DNA of 64,000 nucleotides from Aquilaria yunnanensis (lineage: Eukaryota > Streptophyta > Magnoliopsida > Malvales > Thymelaeaceae). Every line of letters starts with the position of its first letter. Position 1 is the stretch's first letter. Below are positions 47,893 to 59,684 of this stretch, piece after piece. Location of the stretch: positions 87,895,501-87,959,500 of the forward strand of contig CM077595.1 in NCBI GenBank assembly GCA_039654915.1. The letters are read 5' to 3'. The position numbers and the translations under genes were made by a program. A model generated the notes under the pieces. It saw only the letters and a program-made list of their open reading frames with translations. It was not told the DNA's origin and did no database searches.

Positions 47893-49311
47893 CTACTTGG
47901 TCAATGACACCCTCAATTGAGGATCCATAGCTCGAGTAGCATTTTCTTCTCCAGTGATAATTTGGTCCATTCCCCACATATTGAATTCAACAACGAGCTA
48001 TATTGGCTGAACAAACTAAATGGCAGTACGCATGATTAGCAGGGCAGATATCTCCATCGTCCACTTGATGCAGATTATTTACTTACAAGCCTTGCATTCA
48101 TCCACAAAACTTCAATAGCGTCACTTGATTCATCAAATCTGAAAGATCATTGTCCTGTTCATGGAAGACATTATCTTAGTGTCAATTGGTTAAAGTGAGC
48201 CAAGTAATGTGGTCTCATGGCCAATTGGGGCAGTAAAGTGATGGAATGTCTGAAATTTGATGGACTATCAGTTGGCCCATAGTAAAGAAGAGTTGGCACA
48301 GATCAGGGAGTGGAATCTTCTATAATTGGAGAAACAAGCATGTAGATGTAGAAAAGCAGCTGCAAAGTTACACTGACATTTTGTTTTTGTTTAACGAGAT
48401 GCATTACATATAAACACGTCTGCACAAAGGTTCAGTATTTAGTCATGTAAACAAGATGCAGGAAGCCTTGCTAACCCCTTTAATTAGACCCTGTGGGATT
48501 TTCCCACTCAATATGCTCTCAACAGCAATGGCTGGGGCTGCAGACTTCGGGCTCTGATACCATGTTAAAGCATCAAACCAAAAACCAATTGGCTATGGTG
48601 GAAAGGCTCCAATCACAATATAAAGTCTTGTTAACCCATTTACTTGGACCATTTTCCCACTTAATACATGGAACAGCTCCCAAATGCCACTTTGTGTAAC
48701 AAAATACAACAACATAAAGGTGGAAACATAAAGGAAAGACATAGGTTATCCCCTAAGGGTAGTCTGAGTCTATGGGGACTATCTATAAGGGCTGCCTGCA
48801 AACAAAATTGAAGAATAAGAAAGTCAATCAAGGAATGTAAAACTGATCAATTAAACAGATACAATCACCTGAATACCTGCAGGACCCCACTCAGTTATGT
48901 CCACAAGCATCCTTTCAAGAATTCCCTGCAGACTTTTATGTTCCTGATAAAAGGCAGAAGGCAGATGAGATACATTTAAAAGAACAAACTGAAAACAATA
49001 ACAAAAGAAAATGCAGCAATATAAACTAGTTAATATATGAGAAGCTGACAAAACTAACATGTCTAGTCCATTAATCTTGTGAGGAAATGAATCAGGGACA
49101 AAGAACATCTGGGTATTTAGCATTCCTTTTGATTTACGGATATTACAGTCATACTTAGATCGATCCTCTGAGTATGTTCTGCTTCCGGTTGAGCAATATT
49201 TGTTATTGGAACATACTTTGCTTGAGTCATTTCCTTTGTGCGTGCAAGATGAGGATGTACTTCATCAACAAGAACTGCAGTCAGAAACATATGAACTATC
49301 TTTTGAAACAT
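47893..49311 (-). CDS. Unidentified spliced gene, partial model
   Basis: Four minus-strand blocks look like exons. Block 1 spans 49274-49138 (or starts at ATG 49311): LVDEVHPHLARTKEMTQAKY and onward to TVIS, donor GTAAAT. Block 2, at 48943-48869, reads EHKSLQGILERMLVDITEWG and ends AGIQ; it is phase 0 at both ends. Block 3, at 48138-48087, reads FDESSDAIEVLWMNARL with donor GTAAGT. Block 4, at 47997-47893, reads LVVEFNMWGMDQIITGEENA and ends RVSLTK-stop, joining block 3 in phase 0. Blocks 2 and 3 do not join in phase, so an exon between 48139 and 48868 is missing from this model. Upstream exons may reach the GC-rich segment near 50.1 kb. I do not recognise the family. The DEVH string is not in a helicase context. 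The composition and splice phases argue for a real gene. Confidence 0.45.
48460..48700 (-). mobile_element. Miniature LTR element (TRIM/SMART type)
   Basis: GCTCTGATACCA (48551-48562) is a perfect 12-base primer-binding site for initiator tRNA-Met on the minus strand. Beside it, from 48563, starts a short LTR (TGTTAAAGCATC). The sequence CTTGTTAACCCATTTACTTG with TTTTCCCACTTAATA in it has a second copy on the other side (CTTGCTAACCCCTTTAATTA, TTTTCCCACTCAATA), ending at 48524 in CTCTCAACA. The internal domain is only about 38 bp, as in SMART elements. The left LTR seems incomplete. It lies within an intron of the unidentified gene, in the same orientation. Confidence 0.7.
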
Positions 49312-49470
49312 TACAAGCTAATAATCTTACATGGAGGAGTCTTTTCGTAACAACCAAAACAGTAGTTGTGTTAATTATCACATTAGTCTGCAAGGTGAGA
49401 AACACCACAGCATTACAGGAGCTTAACATAAAGTTTTCATCTGGAAGGACAAATTTTTACAATAAACACA

Positions 49471-49494
49471 TAACACACACACACACACACACAC
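49471..49494. repeat. AC microsatellite
   Basis: About 12 AC units lie within an intron or upstream of the unidentified minus-strand gene. Confidence 0.85.
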
Positions 49495-49839
49495 AAGAAC
49501 ATGCGCAGTCGCATCAGACTCTCTATGTAAATTCGAAACTCAGCCGGTTGATGATACTAAAATAGGCTCCCATTTCCTGGATTTTTTTTATTTTCCAATT
49601 AACATGATTGTTGTAAAGAACAGTGAGGCAGCAATTTCATAGAGAAAGGCACAGGACCAGCGTTGCTCAGCATAAAACATAAATTTGAAGAGAAGATACC
49701 TCGTGCTCCACTGTGACTGGTGTGTACCAGTTGGTTTTGGTTTTGGGATTAAGAGGCAAGTAGACCAGCCAAGTCACTGTTCATGTGTCCTCCGGAAATG
49801 AAATGGCACAGAAAAAAAAAAAATTCTTCGAGGCTATTT

Positions 49840-50125
49840 CTTCCGTCAGCTTCGCTCAGACAATGTCCATTTCCCACGAAAATTGTATGTCCAAACGCAC
49901 CCACCCCGCCCCCCCCGGGCGCCGCTGCCGCCTTCTCTCAAGCGTCGACGTTTCAGCATGCCTTTAAAAGGAGAGCCGAGACCCCACCGGCACCGGGTTT
50001 TTGACCGACTAGCCACTACGCCCGACGCCAGCCGTTGGCGGTGGGGGGCGATCCCGCCGGGCCAGCCTACGAAGGCGCGTCTATGATGCAATCTCTGAAG
50101 CCGGTGAGGCGATTTTGTTTGGCAA
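49840..50125 (-). other. GC- and CpG-rich segment, possible 5' end of the minus-strand gene
   Basis: This stretch stands out from its AT-rich surroundings, with many CpGs and open frames on both strands. A donor-like GAGCACGAG|GTATCT on the minus strand (near 49700) would suit a leader exon. No domain is visible in any frame. It may be a promoter/first exon of the gene at 47893-49311. Confidence 0.35.
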
Positions 50126-50164
50126 CTCGCACTACCTGTCAACAAAAAACTAGGAAAAGTTTAA

Positions 50165-51939
50165 CGTAGTGTTTAGATGTAGTTATTATACTACAAATCT
50201 ATGTCTAATTAGACATGCTAATTTAACTCTAATTTTTTTATATATAATCTATAATTTAATAAATAAATTAACTAATTTACTTATGGACCAAAACTCACTC
50301 TCACTCTTGAAAACTCACCTCTGTCGCCGCTTCTGCTGTCGTCTCATCCTCCTAATCTTATAGTCATCATCCACTTCTAGATCTCGCAGCTGTTCGGCTT
50401 CGGATCTCGTTGTCACCTGCTGAATCTTATCGTCACCCTCCAGATCTTGTCATTCACTAGCCGGATCTTGTCATCACCCACCGGATCTCATCGATTATCC
50501 GCTGGATTTTGCTTTTGATCATTTCCTCCAAGCACGTCATTGTTACTTCCAAATAACAAAAGTGTCTACAATAAAATGTAAATGTGTCTAATATAGTATG
50601 TGGAAGTGTCTATAAAGTAATATAAAACAAATTATTATAAGGTTAAATTAAAAGTGTCTAAAGCTATAAGAATAAGTGTCTGATTTTGTAAAATATCTAA
50701 ATAAATATGTAAAAGTGTCTGAACAAAAAATGACAGAATTGTTGAACAAAAAAATGACATAATCAACTTGTGAACAATTTATTATATTTAAAATATAATA
50801 AAAAAAGTATATGAATCAACAAGTAAAATTGTCTAATTGAATATTGAAAAATATCTAAAGAAATATATAAAAGTGTCTCACTAAATAACTTTTAAAAAAT
50901 TTGTTACCTTTAGGAAAAAAATGTCTGAAATAATTAAAATAAGTGTCTGACTGAAAAAAATGTCTGAAATAATTAAAATAAGTGTCTGACTAAATATATA
51001 AAAGTGTTTAAATCAACATGTAAAAGTGTCTAAATATTTAAAAAAATGTTCAAATAAAGGTATATGATTCAATGTCTAAAAAAGTGTCTAAATAAAAATT
51101 TAAAAATGTCTAAAATACAATAGAAAAAGTATCTAAACAATAATAACTAACAAAAAAAATATTTTTGTTTTGGAAAATCAAACGCCATCTCTCATCAACA
51201 ACCCTCCCTCCACGTTGCAACCCTCGTTCCACAACCCCCAGCCACCATAGACCACCCTCCCTCCTGCTTAGACTCCGACTCATCGCTCGCGCTGCCGTGC
51301 CTCGCCTCACGCCTTGCCTCACACTGCCATGCCTTAACCCTCACCTCGCACCGTAGCGCCTTGCCCCTCGCCTCTCCTCGCGCCTGGCTTCGCCTTGCCT
51401 TGCTACTAGCTATGCTGATCTACCTTCACCGTAGTCTCATTCATCATCATCGGCTTCATCACTCTCTCAAATCTTCCTTGATTAGAGCATTGTCACGGGC
51501 CGCCGTCGGGGTCGAGTATGGAGATCAAAGAGGACAAAGGTTCTGGAACTCTTTGAATTTTGGTTTTATCTCACAATCTAACCTATGGGATATGGCAATA
51601 ATTAGATACAATAGCTAGGGGTAAAAGTGTCATTTACCTACTATGTTCAAATGAACATATGCGCACGGTATCTGTAGTAGTTTGGATGTAAAAAGAAAAA
51701 ATTCTCCTTCTTATTTTTAATTTTTTTAATAAACGTTGAGTTGCATGTTTCGCATTGATGTGAAACTTTTATTATCTAATATTTAGAGAACTTAAGTGTT
51801 AGAATAGAAAATTTGTTCTAAAAGTTGTGACTTTGTCAAATAAGTTGCTCAATGTTTAGAAAATAAAATTTTCATACTTTTATCAAATAAAATTTGAAAA
51901 AGGAAAAAAAAAATTTTGTTTTTGTATCCAAACATCACC
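50165..51939. mobile_element. Candidate non-autonomous DNA element
   Basis: The left end CGTAGTGTTTAGATGTA and the reverse complement of the right end GGTGATGTTTGGATACA are similar. Both are bordered by TTAA (50161-50164 and 51940-51943), as for PIF/Harbinger (TTA/TAA) or piggyBac targets. The interior has pyrimidine- and CpG-rich flanks with repeated GGATCTTGTCATCACC-type words (50340-50520), and a central GTGTCT array. There is no transposase frame. The short ends make this tentative. Confidence 0.4.
50556..51140. repeat. Irregular GTGTCT array
   Basis: About twenty copies of AAGTGTCTAAA or close variants (ATGTCTGAAA, AATATCTAAA) occur on the plus strand, spaced 15-55 bp apart in A-rich DNA. 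The copies AATGTCTGAAATAATTAAAA repeat exactly over a short stretch (about 50930-50995). Confidence 0.75.
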
Positions 51940-51943
51940 TTAA

Positions 51944-53365
51944 TGTCTAAATTATGAACTATACTATTATTACTCATTTCATCTCAAAATGTTTGTAAAT
52001 ATTTTCTTTTCTTTTCTTGTTTTTTTTTGTGTCCCAAAGTGTTTGTTACATTTACCTATTTCTATAGCTTCTTTCAAATTTGATCATTCCCGCTTTAGTA
52101 GTTTATATATGTTAAGGTTTTATGAAGTATGATAAAACAAGCATGCAAATTTAAACCAAATTTCAAGCTTCTAAGTTTACCTAACTTGCTTTTGAGATAT
52201 ACATTATGAGGCATAGTTTTGAACTTTTTTCCCCCAAAATTAGTGAAATTGTGATTAAATTATCTATTCAAACATTTATAATTTTTATAAAAAAAAACTG
52301 AAAAGTATCAAAGATGTTCTGATGGAAAGTATTAGAAATTAGGCAAAAGCGGCAAATCACCCACCTATGTATATGCTATTACGTAGATTGTTCATTATTA
52401 TTATTATTTTTTTTTTGTAGTTAAATCGGATACCCTAAGTTTTTTTTAAAAGTAATATTGGCCACTACTAATTGCGATTCGGACAAATACTCCATTGGTG
52501 AAACTAATGGCCAAAATATGTCATCATTTTATGGAATATTCTGTTAAATATGGTGATGACATAATTGACTAAAATGGTAAATTACACAATTCATCCTTGA
52601 ACTATATGCTTTTATGTACATCAATCCATGAACTTTTCTTTCATAATTTTGTTCTGAGTGAAAAAGAAAACTCCTACACGAACAACTGGTAATTAAACCA
52701 AATAAGTAACTAAGATTGAAGCTGGCAACTATTGGTGAAACAATTAACAGATAGCACACAATAAGAAAATAGACATACATGTTTAGGCTCTCAATTTTTG
52801 CCTCCAATAATTGTAGAAATAGTTGATGGAGCAATGATTTCCTAAAAAAAAAGCACCAAAGTCAAACAATTTGAGGAAATTGAACGTTAAGACCCAGATT
52901 TAAGAACTACTAGTAAATTAACTGGAATAGATACAAAAACCTAAATGAATCAAGCTAAATTCACACAAAAAACACTTGACCTACTTTAAAGTGGCCAAAA
53001 GCATCATTTCATGAACATCAGAAGAACAAAAAAACATCACTATGCCCAAGACAAAGTCTACCAGAGTTGGATTAGTCAAATTAGAACTAGATTGCAGAAT
53101 TTTTTCCAAAAGAACAAGCCTGAAAGCAGGTCAAAGTCATTTTTTGGTTCAGGCCTTTTGTTGAACAACTGGTAATCGCTAAAACCTAACATCCAAAATT
53201 AGCCAGAATTGTTATGTTGTTTTTGTCAGTGATGACCAAAATCATGCTTTGATATTATTTGTCACAAAACATATAAAATTCTATAAGTTTTTTATCTTGA
53301 AATCAATGAAGAGATATAGCCATAAAGAGATATAACCATAGGTGCATGGTTCAGTTCAAGGAATC
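51944..53365. other. Intergenic DNA upstream of the Ty3 element
   Basis: No confident gene. The segment 52390-52510 shares TTAAATCGG and TTGGCC words with the dispersed repeat at 11785-12020. A minus-strand frame ending a block LLHQLFLQLLEAKIESLN behind an AG acceptor (about 52790-52843) might be an exon, but it has no partner. Confidence 0.35.
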
Positions 53366-53765
53366 TGATACATTCTCGTTACTGAACGTTGGAAAGAAGT
53401 TATGAACAGAGGAAGAAAAGAATAAGGAAAGACTCAAAGAAGAAAAAGGAGAAGTGGAGAGGAAGGAAATTCTTCATATTCATCAATGATGATTTTGGTA
53501 CATCCCTTGGACAGGTATAATCCATCTCTTCTCAATAACAAACTAACACGCATGAGAAAGATCAAAATTCCTTTACATGGATAAACAACAATAATACAGA
53601 AAAATTGAAAAGAAACAAATGACGTAAGCAGGCAGGCAACACGAGCGAGCTAACTGGTGAGCTGGTGACCGTTATAGGAGTTAGTGATCGTTGGTCCTGA
53701 TGTCATCTGAGACCAAAATGCAGCGTTTAGATTATTTAACAGAGATATAAAACAAGGTCATATCA
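53366..53765 (-). repeat. 3' LTR of the Ty3/gypsy element
   Basis: It begins TGATACATTCTCGTTACTGA and ends GGTCATATCA, and is collinear with 58330-58748. Shared words include AAGTTATGA, TATAATCCATCTCTT, AACAAACTAACAC and AAAAGAAACAAATG. Confidence 0.85.
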
Positions 53766-53778
53766 CTGCCCTTCTCTC
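53766..53778 (-). other. Polypurine tract of the Ty3/gypsy element
   Basis: On the minus strand GAGAGAAGGGCAG directly precedes the 3' LTR, which is the expected position for priming plus-strand DNA synthesis. Confidence 0.6.
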
Positions 53779-53979
53779 AGACAATCCTTATCCTTAAGGA
53801 TTAAAATGTGGGAATCTCTATTGCAAGGATTAGGGATCTTCCTAGGTGGCATCTTCAAGAATAGCATTGGACAACCTTACAAACACCTGAGTGGTAGCCT
53901 GGTTTCATTTTTTTAACTGTCTTCCCATTCATGATTTTCTCTAATTTAGATAAAGCTTGGGATAAATCATTAACTTAGG

Positions 53980-56900
53980 GTTAGGGTCATGGCGTATGGC
54001 AATTGCTTGTTGTGTACCTTACGCATAGAGACATGAAACACGAGATGAATTCTACATACAGTCGGCAATTCGAGCTTGTAAGCTACTAGCCTATCCTTTG
54101 AACCACCTAGTAAGGTCCAAAATATTTGGTAGCTAACTTGTTTGATGATCGATGAGCAACAGAGGTTTGCCTATATGGTTGAAGCATAAGCCATGCCCAA
54201 TCTCCTATCTTGAATTGTTGTTCGCTCATCTGACAATCAGCCATTTACATTATCCTGCTTCAGGCTCGTTCCAACTTCAATTGAACTTGGTTAATAAGTC
54301 ATTCCCTAACCTACAAGCTTCTATCCACCACCTTAACCGGAGAATCTCCTGTAAGATATGGTATAAGCAGCAGGGGTGGCTGACCATAAAGCACTTTATA
54401 AGGCATCATTCCCAATAAGCTATAGAAACTCGTGTTATACCAATACTCCGTAATAGATAGATATCAAACCTATTCCTGAGGAACATCTCCAGCCATACAT
54501 CGAAGATAGGATTCAAGACAATGATTGTGGACTTCGGTCTGCCCATCGGTTTGTAGGTGATAGGCCGTTGATAGCTTCAACTAAACCTGGAGCTTTTTAA
54601 AAAGTTCCTGTTAGAATGTACTCACAAAAATAAGATCCCTATTACATACAATATCTTTAGGCATCCTGTGTAATCAGTAAATGTTGTCTAAGAAAGCTTG
54701 TGCAACCATGAAGGCAGTACATGGATGAGTGGGTGTGATAAAGTGGACAAATTTTCTCATGTTATCCATAACTATAAGGACAACGGTCTTACCACAAGAA
54801 GCCAATAACCCTTCAACAAAGTCTATGAATATGGAGGTCTATACCGTCTCCGGTACCAACAGCGGCCAAAGCAACCTTGGGTTAGCTACGTTCTCATTTG
54901 TGTACCTTTGATAAGTCACACAAACCCACATATACCTTCTGATATCACTCTTAAAATTTTTTTTAATAGAAATGTTGGTGAACTCTCTTCTTGGTGGCTG
55001 TTATCTCTAAGTGGCCTCTAAAGGGTCCATAATGCATTAGAGATATAATCAAGGTTCACAAGCTCTCGTTGGCCCCAACCATGATTTTCCCTTTCCTTTG
55101 CAATGTATCTTACTGCCACGTGTACTTGGAATGTAGCTGAGGGTCTCATTTGACTTCCTAGATAAGCTATTAGAGTGCTGGATCAGCTTGCCAGCTTTGG
55201 TGTATTTGTTGTAACAAATCAGAAGTCACCATGGTCAAAGCCATTAAAGTGGCTTTTTCGGTCACTTTTACTAGTGGCCTAAAAAGGGCATCGGCAGTTT
55301 TGTTCTCTTTTCCTCTTCTATAGTTTATGCTAAAGTCATATCCCATCAACTTAGTTAACCACTTCTCTTGGGTGGGTGTAGCAATCCTCTATTCCAGTAA
55401 TATTTAAGACTCTGATTGTCTGTACGAATCAAGAACTGTGTGCCAATTAAGTAGGGATGCCATTTTTGCACGATGTAAATAAACCGCTAGCAACTTTTTT
55501 CATATACTAAATAGTGCATTCTTTAGCATTCATCACACGGCTGAGGTAAGAAATAGGATGCCCATCTTGTGATGAAATAGCCCCAAGCCTTTTATTCGAG
55601 GCAACAGTTTCAATAACAAATGTTCTAGACTAGTTGGGTAATGCAAGCATTAGTACTAAAGTTAGGGCCTCATTCAAAGCTTGATAAGCCTATTTAGCTT
55701 CCAATGCCCAAACAAACTCCATTTTCTTGAGTAAGCACATTAAAGGTTGACTAATAACCTTGTAATTCCTCACAAACCTTCGATAGCACCCTATTAATCC
55801 AAGGAATCTCCATAACTCCTTGACATTCTAAGGCCTCAGCTAGTTAATCATCACCTCAATCTTCTTAGGGTTGACCGTGATGCCTTGTTGCCTTACTGGA
55901 TGCCCCAAATACTCAACTTGTGGTGCACCAAATATAGATTTACTCTTTTTTACATATAACTTGTGACTATGTGAAATCTAAAAAATTAGCTCCAAGTATC
56001 TTAAATGCTCATTCTAACTTGGGCTATAGGTGAGGATAGTGTTAAAGAATATTGGAATTAACTTTTAGAGGTATGACCTAAAAATGTTGTTCATCATTCA
56101 TTGGAAGGTGGTTAGCACGTTCATCAAGCCAAATGACATAATGAAGAATTAGTAATGCCCATCATTTGTTCGAAATGTCATTCTGTGCATGTCTTTAGGC
56201 CTCATTCATATCTGGTGATTATCGATTAGAGGTCTAACTTGGATAAATATTTGACATGACATAGTTCGGCCAACAACTTTTCCGGCACCAAAATAGGAAA
56301 TTTCTCCTTTACTGCGTACCTAGTCAACAAACGATAATCCACATAAAACCTTTACGAGTTGTCCTTTTTGCAAACCATCATTTTAGGAGAAAAAGAACTC
56401 ACTCTGACTAGGACGAATAATGCCCGCTGCTAGCATTTCTCCCACAAGCTGCTCAATCTTATTCTTTTACATGGTCGAACAAGTGTAAGGTCAAACCTGT
56501 ATGGGGCATTGACCTTTCTTGAGTGTGATATTATGATCATGGAACTTGGGTGGAGGAAGACCTCTGGGTTTGTGAAATAGATCTTTATATCGTGCCAACA
56601 GTTGGTGCAACTGTCCTTCGTCCTCTTTGCTCATCAACTCCATACTATAAATCTACACCTAACCTGGTGAGTTCTTGACTACTTGGTAAAAGAATGCCAC
56701 ATTTTTCTTTGTGATCAACTTAGTGACCCGTGACTGATTGACAAGCTTGCTAGTTGGCTTTATCCCAATTAGTGTCACGGGTTATCCTTCTCAATCAAAC
56801 CTCATACTCATGTCATCGAATTTGAACTAGATGTCACCCAATTTTTTAAGCCATTAGACTCCTAATACAACATCATAGTTGGCGACAGATAAGATCATCT

Positions 56901-58310
56901 TTACTACTAGATCTTTGAGCACATCATAACATTTTGCCGACTAGTTCCATCCGCTACTTGGACCATCGTAGGCTTAGTTTCCACCACCGCACTTCGCAAA
57001 TGTTTCATAGCCTATGGGGTGATAAACTTATGGGTGTTGCCAGAGTCTACTAATATAACCACTATTTTTCCCTATGTCATTCCATACAGCTTTAGTGTCT
57101 GCAGCGACTTTTAGCCCATTAAAAGCCCCTTAGCTATGGCATGAAGGGAAATCATTGGCAGAGTGCCCACATCTCCTTCACTCCCTTCTTCAAGTTCTAT
57201 AGGAGTTACCCCGTTATCCTCCTTGACTTCATCAACATCTGCGATGGCATTGGGGTCGACTACATTTATGTCCCACGTGGAACTTGTCATTACACCAAAA
57301 ACATAGGCCCTTGGCCATGTGTTCTTCAATCTCTTAGGCCAAGAGTCTTTGGCAGAAAGGTTGAACATTTTGGCCCTTAGGCGCTGACTCGGGTAGTGAT
57401 ATGAGTTTTGATTTGGTCACTGGTGGAGGAGGCATCAACAATTTAGCGGTTGGAGGTAAAACAAGTAAGCCCTGCCTTTGGTATGGTGAACAGTTGTAGC
57501 GGGTTTAACCATCTTAAGCCAGGCATGGTACGTCACCTCCTGAAGCATATTTAACCCCTGGGCCTATTGAAGGTTAGCAGGGTAAACCATTTGAATAAGG
57601 GTCTGGATCTCCTCATTTAGGCTATTCAAAAAGAATATCAACCTCTGTTCCTATGTAATGTTAGCTCTTGAATACAAGAGGTCAAAACTATTTTGATAGT
57701 CTCATACTGTATTCGTTTTCTTGAGATTAATTAACTCAGCAAAGGGATTAGGGTAGGAATTATCAGCGAACCTCTCATTTAAAGCTTGGAAGTATTCAAC
57801 CCATCCTACTTATCGAGGTTCTGCATCATTCATGTATGATTGGTGCCATTGCAAATCTGTGTCATCTACGTCAATTATTACTAGCCTAATTTAATATTCT
57901 AACAAAGTATGATCAACATCAAAAAACTGTTAGACCTAGTATTCTTATTCCTTCTCATCATTACCATCGAATATTGGAAAATCAACCTGGGACAACCACA
58001 TAGCTAAGCAGTAATCATCACATTTGAAGTGTCTTTCCCCATCTAGATGTCCCTTGACTAGGGCAGCAATGTTGGGCCCATGAGCTTAGATCTGAAGGTG
58101 CGTGTCCATCATTTACCCCAAATCAGTAACCCTCTGGTTGGTGATCTCCAGCCCCTAGGTGTTAGTATTGGCTACCCTAATAGAGTTCTAAACTTCGAGT
58201 GTCAATTGATAGATTGACAACTGCATCTGCCACTTGGTCTCCTTAATCTCGTCCATTTCCATAGTGTATCGATTTTCTATCATCACTGTCAATGTTGCTA
58301 GTCTAAGGAC
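53980..58310 (-). pseudogene. Ty3/gypsy gag-pol remnant
   Basis: Reading leftward on the minus strand, gag-like sequence occupies about 58250-57350. The protease shows LVDSGNTHKFI near 57020-57055. The reverse transcriptase lies at about 56380-56100, with the fingers/palm order kept but many stops. Its connection region reads EYLGHPV and [18 protein letters not shown] near 55900-55760. RNase H shows HPISYLSRVMNAKE near 55525-55565. The integrase end, [20 protein letters not shown] then [12 protein letters not shown], is near 54100-54215. A trace of a chromodomain-like tail may follow. Stops and frameshifts occur throughout, so no functional polyprotein is possible. I do not attempt to join the pieces. 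Confidence 0.85.
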
Positions 58311-58315
58311 CAAAA

Positions 58316-58327
58316 GCTATGATACCA
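58316..58327 (-). other. Primer-binding site of the Ty3/gypsy element
   Basis: The minus strand reads TGGTATCATAGC two bases inside the 5' LTR. It differs by one base from the usual TGGTATCAGAGC that pairs with initiator tRNA-Met. Confidence 0.75.
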
Positions 58328-58329
58328 AT

Positions 58330-58748
58330 TGATAAGTCCTCATTACCAAACATTAGAAATAAGTTATGAGCAGAGGAAGAAAATAAGGAGAAAGGACTTA
58401 GAAAATAAAAGAAAAAGTAAAGAAGGACATTTTTCACATTCACCAGTGATGATTCTGCTACATTCCCTAAAGAGATATAATCCATCTCTTTTTAGTAACA
58501 AACTAACACACATGAGAAGGATTGAGAATTCCTTCACATAGATAGAAAGCAATAATGTGGAAAAATAGAAAAGAAACAAATGTTGTAAGCAAGCAGGCAA
58601 TGTAAGCAAACAATGCGAGTGAGCTAGCTGGTAAGTTGGCAACTGTTATAGTAATTAGTTACCGTTGGTGCTGACATCATTTGAGACTAAAATGCAGCAT
58701 TTAAATTATTTAATGTGCTTAATAGAGATATGGAGCAAGGCCATTTCA
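58330..58748 (-). repeat. 5' LTR of the Ty3/gypsy element
   Basis: It begins TGATAAGTCCTCATTACCAA and ends GGCCATTTCA. It is somewhat longer than its partner through small insertions such as the extra GCAAACAATG near 58600. Confidence 0.85.
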
Positions 58749-58753
58749 AAATT

Positions 58754-59684
58754 ACAGGAAAAAAAAATCATCTCCAAGAATTGAGAAAGAACTAGGAGGA
58801 AGGGCAAAGAATCAGAGGATAAAAAGAGAGAAAATTAAGATTCCTCATTTAAAATTCATGTGTACAGTAATCTTCAACCATTTCTCAATTGAATGAGATG
58901 TAGGATTGCTTGACTTTAAAAACGTTAGTGCTATATTTGCTTGGAAAAAAAAATTATACTAGGAAATTTATGACCCATCGAACCGAATGCTCTAGGTGGC
59001 AATGTTTAGGTAAACAAGGAGGCAATTAAGGATTGCGAGGTGAAAGGGCTTGTCTTGATTCTTGGTGTTAGTACTATTTTGTTTGTTGCCACCATTGACA
59101 AAGGGTTTGGCAGTGCTCTTATCTTCGTTCTCTTCATCATTGTTATTGCCATGGTGGTAAAAGTTATTTCCCTTGGAACTACTATTCATATAGTTCGATA
59201 AAGCCAAATTAATAGAATTCAAAAAGGAGAGACAAGAATTTCTAAGATTGAAGAAGAGGATGGTGGAAGAGAAAATTAACAAAATATAGGGGAGATTTGT
59301 AGTGTCAGACAAAAGTTTATGAGCTAAGTGAGGACAAATTTGCCATATCATCATCCACCTAGCCTTACCATGTCAACAACATGTGCTACATTTTCACTCA
59401 ATTTGGACGACATAACGATGATGGGCTAATTCACAAAAAAGATAACATTGATGAGGAATTTAACTGTAAAAAAAAACAATGGTGGCCAATCTCTCTATTT
59501 AACAAACATGAGTGGAGCCCCTTTACCTTAGAAGTTACTATTTATTAATTACAAATGTTTTTCAAAATATCAACTAACCATAGTTCTAATTTTAGTCCTT
59601 AAACAAAAACCTTTTCCTTCAGAAAAAATCAATGTTTAGGGTGGAATACGATAATTAAAATTATCTTACTACCACTCTTGTCTG
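58754..59684. other. Intergenic DNA with a dispersed repeat
   Basis: No gene is visible; the 120-codon minus-strand frame (58992-59354) has no recognisable domain. The part at about 59340-59480 is the inverse copy of the repeat at 11785-12020 (TTAAATTCCTCATCAATGTT, ATCTTTTTTGTGAATTAGCCC and ATGTTGTTGACATGG on the minus strand). Confidence 0.45.

Larger units (their letters stand above)
53366..58748 (-). mobile_element. Ty3/gypsy LTR retrotransposon, structurally complete, decayed
   Basis: Two TG...CA-bounded LTRs (53366-53765 and 58330-58748) flank gag-pol on the minus strand in the order gag, protease, reverse transcriptase, RNase H, integrase. A Met-tRNA primer site adjoins the right LTR and a polypurine tract adjoins the left. 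Flanking GAATC (53361-53365) and AAATT (58749-58753) may be the 5-bp target duplication altered by two transitions. By eye the LTRs differ at roughly one base in six over a 110-bp stretch, so the insertion is old. The total size of 5.4 kb with about 400-bp LTRs suits chromodomain-type Ty3 elements such as Reina. Confidence 0.9.

Noticed and set aside
49230..49262. LVDEVH as a DExH helicase motif II
   Set aside because: The neighbouring residues do not follow any helicase pattern and no Walker A or other helicase motif is found nearby.
49846..50145. A 99-codon minus-strand frame in the CpG-rich segment
   Set aside because: It starts at a CTG, contains no domain and overlaps open frames on the other strand; more likely leader or promoter DNA.
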